Made by a program: the position numbers and the translations under genes
DNA from: Accumulibacter appositus
GTDB lineage: Bacteria > Pseudomonadota > Gammaproteobacteria > Burkholderiales > Rhodocyclaceae
Direction: 5' to 3' (one strand)
NCBI RefSeq assembly: GCF_035440685.1
Contig: NZ_DAORMW010000027.1
Length of the DNA stretch: 64,000 bases
Shown here: piece after piece, positions 17,435-25,882 of the stretch
How the letters are laid out: each line of letters starts with the position of its first letter
Numbering within the stretch: position 1 is the stretch's first letter
The notes under the pieces: generated by a model
Told to the model about the DNA's origin: nothing
The model's input: the letters and a program-made list of their open reading frames with translations, nothing else
Database searches by the model: none

Positions 17435-19039
17435 TTAGCGAACCAGCTCGACCTCGCTCGGCCGCCAGGCCTGGGTGAAGAACGGTTCAAGCGGGCTGTA
17501 CAGGCGCAGCATCGCAAAGAAACCCTTGCCGGGCATGGTCTGGATCCAGTTGCCGCGCTGCACGCCCTGCGGCTGCGTCGGCCCGAAGTACACGATCGTC
17601 GAACCATCGGCGCCCGCTTCGGCGGCCGGCGACGGATAGCTCTGGCTGCCGGCGCGCGGATAGCGTTGCGGCGTATCGAGCATCGAGCGCGTCATGGTGT
17701 CGTAGAGCGTGAACGACCAGAACTTGCCGGCCGGGATGCCCTTGGGCAAGGTCACCTTGTAAGTCTTGCCACCATCGAGATAGTTCTTGTCCGCGTCGAC
17801 CATGGTCCAGACGTATTGCGAGCCAATGCCGGGCAGGCGCATGGCCATCGCCGGCGTGATGCCGGTGACGCCGTAGAAGAAGGCGCTGCGCGCGTCCAGC
17901 TGGCGGTAGCCGGTGGGCGGGAACGGCTTCACACCTTCCCGCGTGATTTCCGGAATCGGCGTCTCGAACTCGTAGCCGCTCTCGAACAGCATGTTCACCC
18001 AGCCCGAGTCGGGATAGTGATACCAACTCGGATCGCGGGGATTCATGAACAAGCTGCGCGCCGTGGCGTTGGCGAGTGCGACCGCCTCGGTCATGATCTT
18101 CTTCATCCGCGCATCCGGGGCAAACGACTTGCCCTTGACGATGCCGATGGCGGCGATCGGCCCCATCAACTCGGGATCGAGGGAGGTCGCCGGCTCCTGC
18201 TGCACGACCTCGTTGAGGGATTCGAAGTAGCTGAAGTCGTTCGGCGGAAGAGTGTTCATCACCTTGCCGCTCCCGTCGTGGAACACGGTCGGCGGGGGCG
18301 GCGTGACCGGCCCCAGCTTCGCCTTGCCAGCCAGGAACTCGGCGATCGGAGTGCCCACACCGCCGGCCTGGTAGGGATAAATCCGGGTGTATTTCCTGAT
18401 CGCAGCGGCGGCGGGCTTCGGATCGTTGTTCTCGAGAAACATGCGCCCGAACCACAAGACCCGCGTCGTCCGCGCGCGGGCGATGGCGAAGCCGCCGTCC
18501 GGCAAGGGACCGTCGTAACCGGGAGGCAGCACCAGGTACTTGCCGCCTTCGCCCCGATCGCTACCGGGCAGGCCAAGGTCGGTGACCCAACGGAACCAAT
18601 AGTCGTCGATGGTGCCGAGAAAGCTGGGCGGCACTTCGAGCACCATCGGCCCTTTGCTGAGGTCCAGCACGCCAATCGCGTAAACGGTATCGGCGTTGGC
18701 CGTCAGGAAGAGGGACTTGGCATCCATCAAGTCCGAGAAGACGATGACTTCGTTGTCCTTGACGCCGACGCTCAGCAGGCCTTTTCGAGCCGAGTGGATG
18801 CTGACGCCCGATAGGGTGTTCAGGAATGCACTGGTCGCGTGCATGAAGTCCAGGTTGTCATAGACCTTGTCCAGAGTCGCCTGACTCGGTGCGCCATCCT
18901 TGAAGTCGAGCGTGCCGATGCGCGACTCGACGGTGTCCGGCGTCGAAATGGACGCCATGCTTGCCTGCGGGAGTTGTGCGTACGCTGCCGGGACGGCTGT
19001 GGCAAGCAGGCTTAGCACGAATAGGGATATTGGTTTCAT
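17435..19039 (-). CDS. DUF1254/DUF1214 exported protein
   Basis: The 534-residue protein has a signal peptide (MKPISLFVLSLLATAVPAAYA) and a two-part architecture. The N-terminal DUF1254 region contains LFLTANADTVYAIGVLDLSKGP and DDYWFRWVTDLGLPG; the C-terminal DUF1214 region contains YLDGGKTYKVTLPKG, FWSFTLYDTMTRSMLDTPQRYP and GNWIQTMPGKGFFAMLRLYSP. These proteins are widespread in proteobacteria, but their function is not established. It appears monocistronic, with a strong perfect palindrome (19103-19133) upstream of its start. No enzymatic claim can be made. Confidence 0.88.
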   Translation of the reverse strand: MKPISLFVLSLLATAVPAAYAQLPQASMASISTPDTVESRIGTLDFKDGAPSQATLDKVYDNLDFMHATSAFLNTLSGVSIHSARKGLLSVGVKDNEVIVFSDLMDAKSLFLTANADTVYAIGVLDLSKGPMVLEVPPSFLGTIDDYWFRWVTDLGLPGSDRGEGGKYLVLPPGYDGPLPDGGFAIARARTTRVLWFGRMFLENNDPKPAAAAIRKYTRIYPYQAGGVGTPIAEFLAGKAKLGPVTPPPPTVFHDGSGKVMNTLPPNDFSYFESLNEVVQQEPATSLDPELMGPIAAIGIVKGKSFAPDARMKKIMTEAVALANATARSLFMNPRDPSWYHYPDSGWVNMLFESGYEFETPIPEITREGVKPFPPTGYRQLDARSAFFYGVTGITPAMAMRLPGIGSQYVWTMVDADKNYLDGGKTYKVTLPKGIPAGKFWSFTLYDTMTRSMLDTPQRYPRAGSQSYPSPAAEAGADGSTIVYFGPTQPQGVQRGNWIQTMPGKGFFAMLRLYSPLEPFFTQAWRPSEVELVR

Positions 19040-19102
19040 CTGTCGTCTCTATGAAATTGCGGGAGCCTGGAGCCAGAAATCGACCCGGCCACTGTCTTGG
19101 GG

Positions 19103-19133
19103 ATCTACAGGTGGCGAATCGCCACCTGTAGAT
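19103..19133. promoter_or_regulatory. Perfect 15-bp palindrome between DUF1254 and SulP genes
   Basis: Arms ATCTACAGGTGGCGA and its exact complement flank a single A. It lies 63 bases upstream of the DUF1254 start and about 200 bases after the SulP stop (both minus strand). No T-run follows, so it could be an operator or a rho-assisted stop. The remaining bases 19134-19334 show nothing. Confidence 0.5.
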
Positions 19134-19334
19134 GAGGGGTGACCTCCGCGTTGGCTCGATTGCGGCACAGGCAGGTCAATACGCGAGCGATCATAGCGAC
19201 CGTGGCGCCGTCTGGCTACTACCCTCTCGGGAAGGACGACGGATGTTCACCGAACAGACCGGCTGCCTGGGCCAAGCGCAGCAATGGTGTGCCGGTGGCC
19301 ATGGTGATCGTAGTGATCGGCTTCAGGCTGAGCA

Positions 19335-21086
19335 TCACGCCGGTGCCGCACCTCCGTTACGGGCGCTTGGCGGCGCCTCGGCTGCGCCAGACTTGTCCTC
19401 GTACTCTGCCACCACGGCATGGATCGAGCCATAGATGGCGTGCTCGCCGAGGGTCTCGGTGATTCCGTGACGGTCGAATTGCCCGCGCACATCCGGGGAG
19501 AGGTTGGCAAATACCAGCCGGATGCCCTGCTCCCTGAGCAGGATGGCGGTATCGCGCAACATCGCTGCTGCGGAGAAATCGACATCACCGATCGCTGCCG
19601 CTTCGACGCACAGGCAGGTCAAAGGCGGCTGCCCCCTGCTCTTCGTCAGTTCGAAGACCTCTTCGGCGAACTGTCCAGCGTTGGCATAGTAGAGACTGTG
19701 GCTGAACTGATAGACCATCAGGCCCGGCGCGATCTGCTGCGGCGCGCTCAGCGCCACCGTCTGCCAGCCCTTCTTCCGCTTGTCCGCGGCGATCACGGCG
19801 TTGGTGCCGCGGTAGCTTCGCCGCACGTGATCGAGCAGCGACAGGATCATCGCCAGGACGATGCCCTGCTCGACGCCAACGACGACGACCGTTGCCGCCG
19901 TCACCAGGGCGACCCAGAACTCGGTGCGCGCTTCGACGAAGATTCGCGTCATGCCCTTGATGTCGATCATTTTCACCGCCACCAGGAAAACGATCGCCGC
20001 AAGGACGGCGTCGGGCAAATGCGCCAGCGGGCCGGTGAGGAAGAGCAGGACCAGCAACACGATGGCGCTGGTGGTGATCTGTGAAATCTGGCTGCGGCCA
20101 CCGCCGCCGGCGACCATCGCCGTGTTGGTCGGGCTGCCATTGACGATGAAGGTCCCGGACAGCCCGGCACCCAGGTTGGCCATGCCCAGACCGACCATGT
20201 CGACGTTCTCGTCGAAGCGATCGTTGTACTTGGCGGCGTAGGCACGCGAGGTCGCGGCGCTTTGCGAGAGGATGACCACGAAGCAGGCCAGCGCGATCGG
20301 CGCCAGCTTCCAGAGCAGCGGCCAGCTCCAGTCGACCTGTGGCAGACCGAGCGTCGGCAGACCGCTGGGTACCGCACCCAGCGTTGCCAGATGGGCGTCG
20401 AGACCCAGCGCCCAACTGACGGCGATGGCGCCAATGACGGCGACCAGGCCACCGGGAATCTTCTCCGACACCTTCTTGCTGCCGAGGATCACCGCCAGCA
20501 CGGCCAGCGCCATCGCCAGCGCGTAGGGATTGGTCTGGCCAATCGATTGCGCGTCGTGCACGATCTGCGCGAGCGGATGGTTGCTGATCCGCGGCAGGCC
20601 CAGCAAGCCGGAGACCTCGAGCAGCGAGACCTGCACGCCGACGCCGGTGAGAAAGCCGGTGAGCACCGTGCGCGAGAGAAAGTCGGCGAGGAAGCCCAGC
20701 CGCAGGACGCGTGCGGCGAACATGAATACCGCCGCCATCAGTGCCAGCAGGCTGCACAGCGCCAGCCATTCGCTGGATCCCCGCACGGCCATGCCGGCGA
20801 GCCCGGCGGCGACCACGGCCGCCGTTGCCGAATCGGCATTGACCGACAGATGGCGCGACGAGCCGAAGATGGCGAACAGGCACATCGGGATGAGGATGGT
20901 GTACAGGCCGGTGATCACCGGCGTGCCGATGATCTTGGTGTAGCCCATCGTCCCGGGAATCGACAGCGCGGCGAGGGTGAAGCCGGCGATGATGTCGCGC
21001 CCCACCCCCGCCCGGTCGATCGGCAGGATGCCCTGGAAGAGCGGTAGCCGGAAGCGCTTGCCCTCGCTCGCTGTAGTCATTGCCAT
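19335..21086 (-). CDS. SulP-family anion transporter with STAS domain
   Basis: A 583-residue permease. Membrane segments occupy residues about 20-430, with the SulP signature region LAALSIPGTMGYTKIIGTPVITGLY and a conserved GLGMANLGAGLSGTFIVNGSPTNT loop shortened here to family landmarks. A cytoplasmic STAS domain follows at about 450-560 (CLCVEAAAIGDVDFSAAAML). SulP proteins move sulfate, bicarbonate or other anions with H+ or Na+. The gene is last in a three-gene operon after ppk2 (27-base gap) and the proton ATPase. With a proton pump and a CO2-fixing metabolism nearby, bicarbonate or sulfate uptake is a fair guess, but specificity cannot be proven. Confidence 0.9.
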   Translation of the reverse strand: MAMTTASEGKRFRLPLFQGILPIDRAGVGRDIIAGFTLAALSIPGTMGYTKIIGTPVITGLYTILIPMCLFAIFGSSRHLSVNADSATAAVVAAGLAGMAVRGSSEWLALCSLLALMAAVFMFAARVLRLGFLADFLSRTVLTGFLTGVGVQVSLLEVSGLLGLPRISNHPLAQIVHDAQSIGQTNPYALAMALAVLAVILGSKKVSEKIPGGLVAVIGAIAVSWALGLDAHLATLGAVPSGLPTLGLPQVDWSWPLLWKLAPIALACFVVILSQSAATSRAYAAKYNDRFDENVDMVGLGMANLGAGLSGTFIVNGSPTNTAMVAGGGGRSQISQITTSAIVLLVLLFLTGPLAHLPDAVLAAIVFLVAVKMIDIKGMTRIFVEARTEFWVALVTAATVVVVGVEQGIVLAMILSLLDHVRRSYRGTNAVIAADKRKKGWQTVALSAPQQIAPGLMVYQFSHSLYYANAGQFAEEVFELTKSRGQPPLTCLCVEAAAIGDVDFSAAAMLRDTAILLREQGIRLVFANLSPDVRGQFDRHGITETLGEHAIYGSIHAVVAEYEDKSGAAEAPPSARNGGAAPA

Positions 21087-21113
21087 CCTCCGTAACTCGC
21101 TGCAAGCCGCACG

Positions 21114-21977
21114 CTAGTCCTTGCCGTTCTTCTTTTGCTGCGCCGCCGCTGCCGCAGCTGCCACATGATACTTGCGGCGCACCTCGTCGAGGTCGACCCG
21201 TGTCGGCGGCAACTTGAGCTTCATGTCCGCCATCGTCTCGGCGATGATCTGCGAAGCGGCGAGGTTGCGGAACCACTTGTGATTTGCCGGGATGACGTAC
21301 CACGGCGCGTGCGCCGTACTGGTTTTCTCGAGAGCGTCTTCATAGGCTTCGGTGTACTTCGGCCACAGCTCGCGCTCCGAGTAGTCCGACTCGCTGATCT
21401 TCCAGTTGCGGGCGGGGTCGTCGAGCCGCTGCTTGAAGCGCTCGAGTTGTTCCTCGGGGCTGATGTGCAGGAAGAACTTGAGAATCCGCGTGCCGTTCTG
21501 CGTCAACAGCTTCTCGAAGTCGTTGATCAAGTCGTAGCGTTTCGACCACACCGATTTCGGGACCAGGTCGTGCACGCGCACGACCAGCACGTCCTCATAG
21601 TAGGAACGGTTGAAGACGACCACCTCGCCCTTGCCCGGCGTTCGCTGGTGCGCGCGCCACAGGAAATCGTGCGCGGCTTCGGCGGCGCTTGGCTGCTTGA
21701 AGCCGAACACCGACGTCCCCTGTGGATTCATGCCGCTGAACAGGTGGCGCACGACGCCGTCCTTGCCGGCTGCGTCGAGCGCCTGCAGTACAACCAGCAG
21801 CGACTGGTCGGCGTTGGCGTAGAGCAGCGCCTGCATCTCGGCCATGCGCGTGACGTACTTGCTGATCTCCGGTTGCGCCGCCTCATTCGAGAGCTGCCCA
21901 CCGCTCTGCGCAGGGTCGATGGCAGCCAGCTTGAGCTTCTTGCCCGGGCTGACGACGAATTGCTTGCGGAAGTCCAT
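21114..21977 (-). CDS. ppk2: Polyphosphate kinase 2 (polyphosphate:nucleotide phosphotransferase)
   Basis: A single-domain 287-residue PPK2. The Walker A segment is LQALDAAGKDG (about 64-74) and the Walker B/lid region is VVVFNRSYYEDVLVVRVH (119 onward). HDFLWRAHQRTPGKGE and ILKFFLHISPEEQLERF are typical of class III PPK2, which can phosphorylate both AMP and ADP with polyphosphate as donor. It lies between a SulP transporter and a proton-pumping ATPase in one operon (24- and 27-base gaps), so polyphosphate could refill the ATP used by the pump. The C-terminus is an Ala/Lys-rich tail. The class assignment is by sequence resemblance, not phylogeny. Confidence 0.92.
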   Translation of the reverse strand: MDFRKQFVVSPGKKLKLAAIDPAQSGGQLSNEAAQPEISKYVTRMAEMQALLYANADQSLLVVLQALDAAGKDGVVRHLFSGMNPQGTSVFGFKQPSAAEAAHDFLWRAHQRTPGKGEVVVFNRSYYEDVLVVRVHDLVPKSVWSKRYDLINDFEKLLTQNGTRILKFFLHISPEEQLERFKQRLDDPARNWKISESDYSERELWPKYTEAYEDALEKTSTAHAPWYVIPANHKWFRNLAASQIIAETMADMKLKLPPTRVDLDEVRRKYHVAAAAAAAQQKKNGKD

Positions 21978-22001
21978 GAAGGGTTTCTCCTTTGCTCAAG
22001 A

Positions 22002-24599
22002 TCAGCGGTTGTCGGCCGTGGCCAGGTGTGCGTGCAGCGACTGATTGACCACGGCGACACTCTTCAGGTGGCGCGCGGTGCGGTAGCTGGCGAAGCGGTC
22101 GTAGATGATGCGCACGCTGCCAAGGATGAACATCCAGACCGCCACGTAGAGCCACGACCAGGCGATCAGCGTCCAGGGAATTGCCGGTACCAGCACACCA
22201 AAGCCGCACATCAGCGCCGCCGTGAGCTGCGTGCCGGCGACGGCCCCGAGCAGCGGTGCGGCCGGGTAGGGCCGCTGGAAGAACCAGTGCTCGGTGCGCG
22301 TAATGAACAGCAGCAGCTGGCCACCGCCGACCAGTTGCAGGAACATCATCGTCTGCAGTTGTGCGTGCGTCGCCAGCCCGAAGGTCGCCTGCAAGTGCGG
22401 GTCCGACAACACCTTGACGCCAAACAGCAGCAGGCCGAAGGACTCGGCCACCAGGAAAACACCGAGAATCGAGGCCAGGCCGAAGATGCGCGGCAGCTCC
22501 CAGCGCACCGGTCGCGGATTGACCGGCGTGTTGTCATAGGCGATGGTCATCATCGGCAGGTCATTGAGCAGAGACATGAGGACGATCATGATCGCAGTCA
22601 AGGGTGAGAAGCCGAGAAAAAGCGAGGACAGCACGACGACGAACATGATGTCCAGGGTCAAGGCGATGCGATAGGTCAGGTAGCTGTTGATGCGCCCGAA
22701 GATGCGCCGCGCCTCGTCAATGGCGCCATTGATCACCGACAGGCCGGGAGCGGTGAGAATCAGTGCCGCGGCGCCACGCGCGGCATCGGTGGCGCCGGAA
22801 ACGGCTGTACCGCAGTCTGCCTGCTTCAATGCCGGCGCGTCATTGACGCCGTCGCCGGTCATCGCCACCAGATGGCCGCGCGACTGCAAGGCCTTGACGA
22901 TGGCGTACTTGTGCTCGGGGAAGACGCGCGCGAAACCGTCGGCGCGCTCGATCGCGTCGATGATCGCCGGCGGAACGTTGTCGGGGTCCATGTCCTTGGG
23001 GAAGGCATCCGCGGCCGGGATGATGTGCGTACCCATGCCCAGCTGGCGCGCGGTCTCGATGGCGATGGCGGTATCGTCGCCGGTGATCATCATCACCCGC
23101 ACCCCCTTCTCCGCCGCCTTGTCGATGGTTTCCTTGGAGTCGTCGCGCGGCGGGTCGAACATCGGCAGGATGCCGAGGAAGGACCAGCTCGCGCCGCCAT
23201 CGGCGGAGCGCGCCACGCCGAGGGCACGCGCCCCCTGCGCTGCCAACTTGTCCACGGCTTGCTTGACCTTCTCGGCAATTTCCGCGGGCGCCTTGGCAAG
23301 ATCGACGATCGCTTGCGGGGCACCCTTGGCGACCATGAAAGACTTGCCGCTGGCGTCGCTGACCGTCGCCTGGGTGCGCTTGGTGACCGGATCGAAGGGA
23401 ACATACTTGCCCAAGGTCCAGGCCTTGAGAACGCTCTGGTCCTTGAGCGCGGTGATCACCGCGGTGTCGATGGCGTCCTTGTCCTCGAGCTTCGAAGCCA
23501 GTGCCGCCGCCAGGATGCAGTCCTGCGGGTCGGTGGCGGCGAAGAGCATCGGCTCGCTGAGGCTCAACTGGTTCTTGGTCAGGGTGCCGGTCTTGTCCGA
23601 GCAGAGAATATCGACGCCAGCCATTTCCTCGATCGCCGAGAGCTTGGAAACGATCGCCTGTTCCTTTGACAAAGCCAACGCACCGAGAGCCATGGTGATC
23701 GAGAATACCGCCGGCATTGCGACCGGGATCGAGGCGACCATCAGCACCAGCACGAACTGCAGGATGCCGAGCGCGTCATCGAGACCCCAGTCCTTGGCAA
23801 TCACGATATCGTGATAGACCTTGACGGCGACCATGACCAGCGTCAGGCAAACGGCAACCACGATCAGGAAGTTGCTGATCTGGAACATCGCTTTCTGCGC
23901 GTGGCTGACCGCACCGGCGCCGGCGACGAGCTTGGCGGTGCGGCCGAAAAACGTGTTCGCGCCGGTGGCGATGACCACCGCTTCCATCTCGCCCTGCTTG
24001 ACGACGCTGCCCGAGTAAGCCTGGTCACCGACCTGCTTCCTGGCCGGCAGCGACTCGCCGGTGAGCGCCGCCTGGTCGATCGAGGCGAAGTCGCCACTGG
24101 TCAGGCGCAGATCCGCCGGCACGATCACGCCAAGGCGGATCTTGACCATGTCGCCGGGCACCAGGGTCGACGCCTGCACCGTGCTCCACTTGCCATCGCG
24201 CAACACCGTCGCCTCGGGTGCCAGACCCGCCTTCAGGGCGGCCAGCGCGTTCGAGGCCTTGCGGTCCTGCCAGTATTCGAGTGCCGCGTTGAACAGCAGC
24301 AGGGAGCCGATGATGACGAAATCATCCCAGTGCCCGAGCAGTGCGGAGACCAGTGCCGCCGCTTCGATGACATAGGCCATCGAGCCGGTGAAGTAGCCGA
24401 GAACCTGCTCGCCGAGGCTCTTTTCCTTTTCGACGATGGCATTGGGCCCGTACTTGGCCGCACGCTGCCGCGCTTCTGCAGCGCTCAGGCCCTGCTCGGG
24501 CTTGACAGACAGGGTCGACAAGACCTGCTCGACCGGGATCTTCTCGAGATCGGGTCCGCTGGCAGCTGGAGTCCCCGCTTGAGTGCTTGTATTGGCCAT
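22002..24599 (-). CDS. Plasma-membrane proton-exporting P-type ATPase (type IIIA)
   Basis: This 865-residue pump has the actuator TGES at 180-183, the phosphorylation motif DKTGTLT with Asp335, and the hinge MTGDGVNDAPALKQAD near residue 610. Its M4 segment SIPVAMPAVFSITMALGAL is the hallmark of type IIIA H+-ATPases. It should use ATP to export protons, supporting the proton motive force or acid tolerance. The start has AGGAG just upstream. It heads the operon with ppk2 and the SulP transporter. The 130 bases upstream contain TATGAT as a possible -10 but no convincing -35. Confidence 0.93.
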   Translation of the reverse strand: MANTSTQAGTPAASGPDLEKIPVEQVLSTLSVKPEQGLSAAEARQRAAKYGPNAIVEKEKSLGEQVLGYFTGSMAYVIEAAALVSALLGHWDDFVIIGSLLLFNAALEYWQDRKASNALAALKAGLAPEATVLRDGKWSTVQASTLVPGDMVKIRLGVIVPADLRLTSGDFASIDQAALTGESLPARKQVGDQAYSGSVVKQGEMEAVVIATGANTFFGRTAKLVAGAGAVSHAQKAMFQISNFLIVVAVCLTLVMVAVKVYHDIVIAKDWGLDDALGILQFVLVLMVASIPVAMPAVFSITMALGALALSKEQAIVSKLSAIEEMAGVDILCSDKTGTLTKNQLSLSEPMLFAATDPQDCILAAALASKLEDKDAIDTAVITALKDQSVLKAWTLGKYVPFDPVTKRTQATVSDASGKSFMVAKGAPQAIVDLAKAPAEIAEKVKQAVDKLAAQGARALGVARSADGGASWSFLGILPMFDPPRDDSKETIDKAAEKGVRVMMITGDDTAIAIETARQLGMGTHIIPAADAFPKDMDPDNVPPAIIDAIERADGFARVFPEHKYAIVKALQSRGHLVAMTGDGVNDAPALKQADCGTAVSGATDAARGAAALILTAPGLSVINGAIDEARRIFGRINSYLTYRIALTLDIMFVVVLSSLFLGFSPLTAIMIVLMSLLNDLPMMTIAYDNTPVNPRPVRWELPRIFGLASILGVFLVAESFGLLLFGVKVLSDPHLQATFGLATHAQLQTMMFLQLVGGGQLLLFITRTEHWFFQRPYPAAPLLGAVAGTQLTAALMCGFGVLVPAIPWTLIAWSWLYVAVWMFILGSVRIIYDRFASYRTARHLKSVAVVNQSLHAHLATADNR

Positions 24600-24729
24600 A
24601 TGCTCCTCCCAGTTCGACGGTAATTAATGGGATTGAAACATCGCGACAGCGGCGCTGTGTTCAGCAGCGGCATTGACCAGTCCCGCAATCCCCTGCAGCC
24701 CCTGCGTGAAACGATCATAGCAAGTTGAT

Positions 24730-25596
24730 TTATTTGGCGGCTACCGCAGGCGCTTCGACAAGCTCGATCTTGGCCTTGGCCTTGAGATCATCGAGTTGCT
24801 TCTTGAGGTTCTGCTGCTGCAGATGCTGGGCCAGATCGGCTTTGACTTCCTCAAAGGGAGGCGCTTCGATGGGCCTGGAATCTTCCAGAAGAATGACGTG
24901 ATAGCCGTACTGGGTCTTGACCGGTTCTTGCGTGAAGCTGCCCTTTTCCAGCGTGCTGATGGCACTGCTGAACTCCGGCACCATACTGCTCACGTCGAAC
25001 CAGCCGAGATCGCCGCCCCGTACCTTGGAGCCGGCATCAGCGGATTTTTCCATGGCCAGCTTGGCGAATGATGCCGCATCCTTCTTCAGCTCGGCAATGA
25101 TCGCCTTCGCCTCGGCTTCGCTCGCCACGAGGATGTGGCGCGCCTTGTATTCGCTGCCAGTGACGGTGGCCTTGATACGCTCGTATTCGGCTTTCAACAG
25201 CTCGTCACTGAGCGGACTGTTCTTGATGAAATCCTGCACATAGGCGTCGGCCAGAACCGATTGCCGGAGGACATCGAGCTGCTCGCTGACTTGCGGCAGT
25301 TTGTCCAAGCCCTTCTTCACCGCCTCCTCGGCGATCAGGGTTTGCATGGCCAGTTTTTCAATAATGCTTTTCCTGACTTCGGGTGTGTCCGGGTTCTCCG
25401 CTTGGCCAGCGGCGGCGCCGTGTTCGATAATCATGTCGACACGGCTCTTGTTGATCGCGGTGCCGTTCACGGTGGCCACGACCACTCCCTTCACGGCCGC
25501 TGCCGCAGGTTTTTCGTTCTGCTCGGAGTTGCAGGCGCCCAGGAGCAGCAGTGAAACCGCGCCGGCCAGCAGAACTCGGGATTTGATCGATTGCAT
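24730..25596 (-). CDS. Peptidyl-prolyl isomerase lipoprotein (PpiC/SurA-like)
   Basis: The 288-residue protein has a lipoprotein signal ending LLLLGAC, an N-terminal SurA-like helical domain (residues about 40-150), and one parvulin domain (about 150-255) recognisable from YKARHILVASEAEAKAII, GGDLGWFDVSSMVPEF and KTQYGYHVILLEDSRP. It probably assists folding of exported proteins in the periplasm while anchored to a membrane. The start at 25596 follows AAGGAA; a longer frame to 25659 lacks a ribosome site. EpsD-type lipoproteins of exopolysaccharide loci share this architecture, but no such genes are nearby. Confidence 0.88.
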   Translation of the reverse strand: MQSIKSRVLLAGAVSLLLLGACNSEQNEKPAAAAVKGVVVATVNGTAINKSRVDMIIEHGAAAGQAENPDTPEVRKSIIEKLAMQTLIAEEAVKKGLDKLPQVSEQLDVLRQSVLADAYVQDFIKNSPLSDELLKAEYERIKATVTGSEYKARHILVASEAEAKAIIAELKKDAASFAKLAMEKSADAGSKVRGGDLGWFDVSSMVPEFSSAISTLEKGSFTQEPVKTQYGYHVILLEDSRPIEAPPFEEVKADLAQHLQQQNLKKQLDDLKAKAKIELVEAPAVAAK

Positions 25597-25814
25597 TGAT
25601 GATTCCTTGGGAAACGTTTGCCGCTCCGCGGAGGCAAGGCGGAGCTGGGAACGGAGCACAGATTGCCCCGTGCGCTTGACTCACTCGAAACTGAAGATCT
25701 TTTTCCAGTCGTTTTTCGTGCTGGTGACCGTCCAGCGCTGCTTCTTGGTCTGTGATACGGAATTCCCGGCGGTCGGAGCCTTTCAGAACTGCGGCTCGAG
25801 CGCATTGATCACCC

Positions 25815-25847
25815 AAAAAAGCGGGCGACCCTTTCAGGCCGCCCGCT
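25815..25847 (-). terminator. Rho-independent terminator of the arylsulfatase gene
   Basis: On the minus strand GCGGGCG and CGCCCGC form a 7-bp GC stem with a 12-base loop, followed by six T. It starts 36 bases after the arylsulfatase stop codon. Bases 25597-25814 hold no other feature. Confidence 0.85.
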
Positions 25848-25882
25848 GCATGACTGCTCAATCAGATCCCTTGACGGATCGG

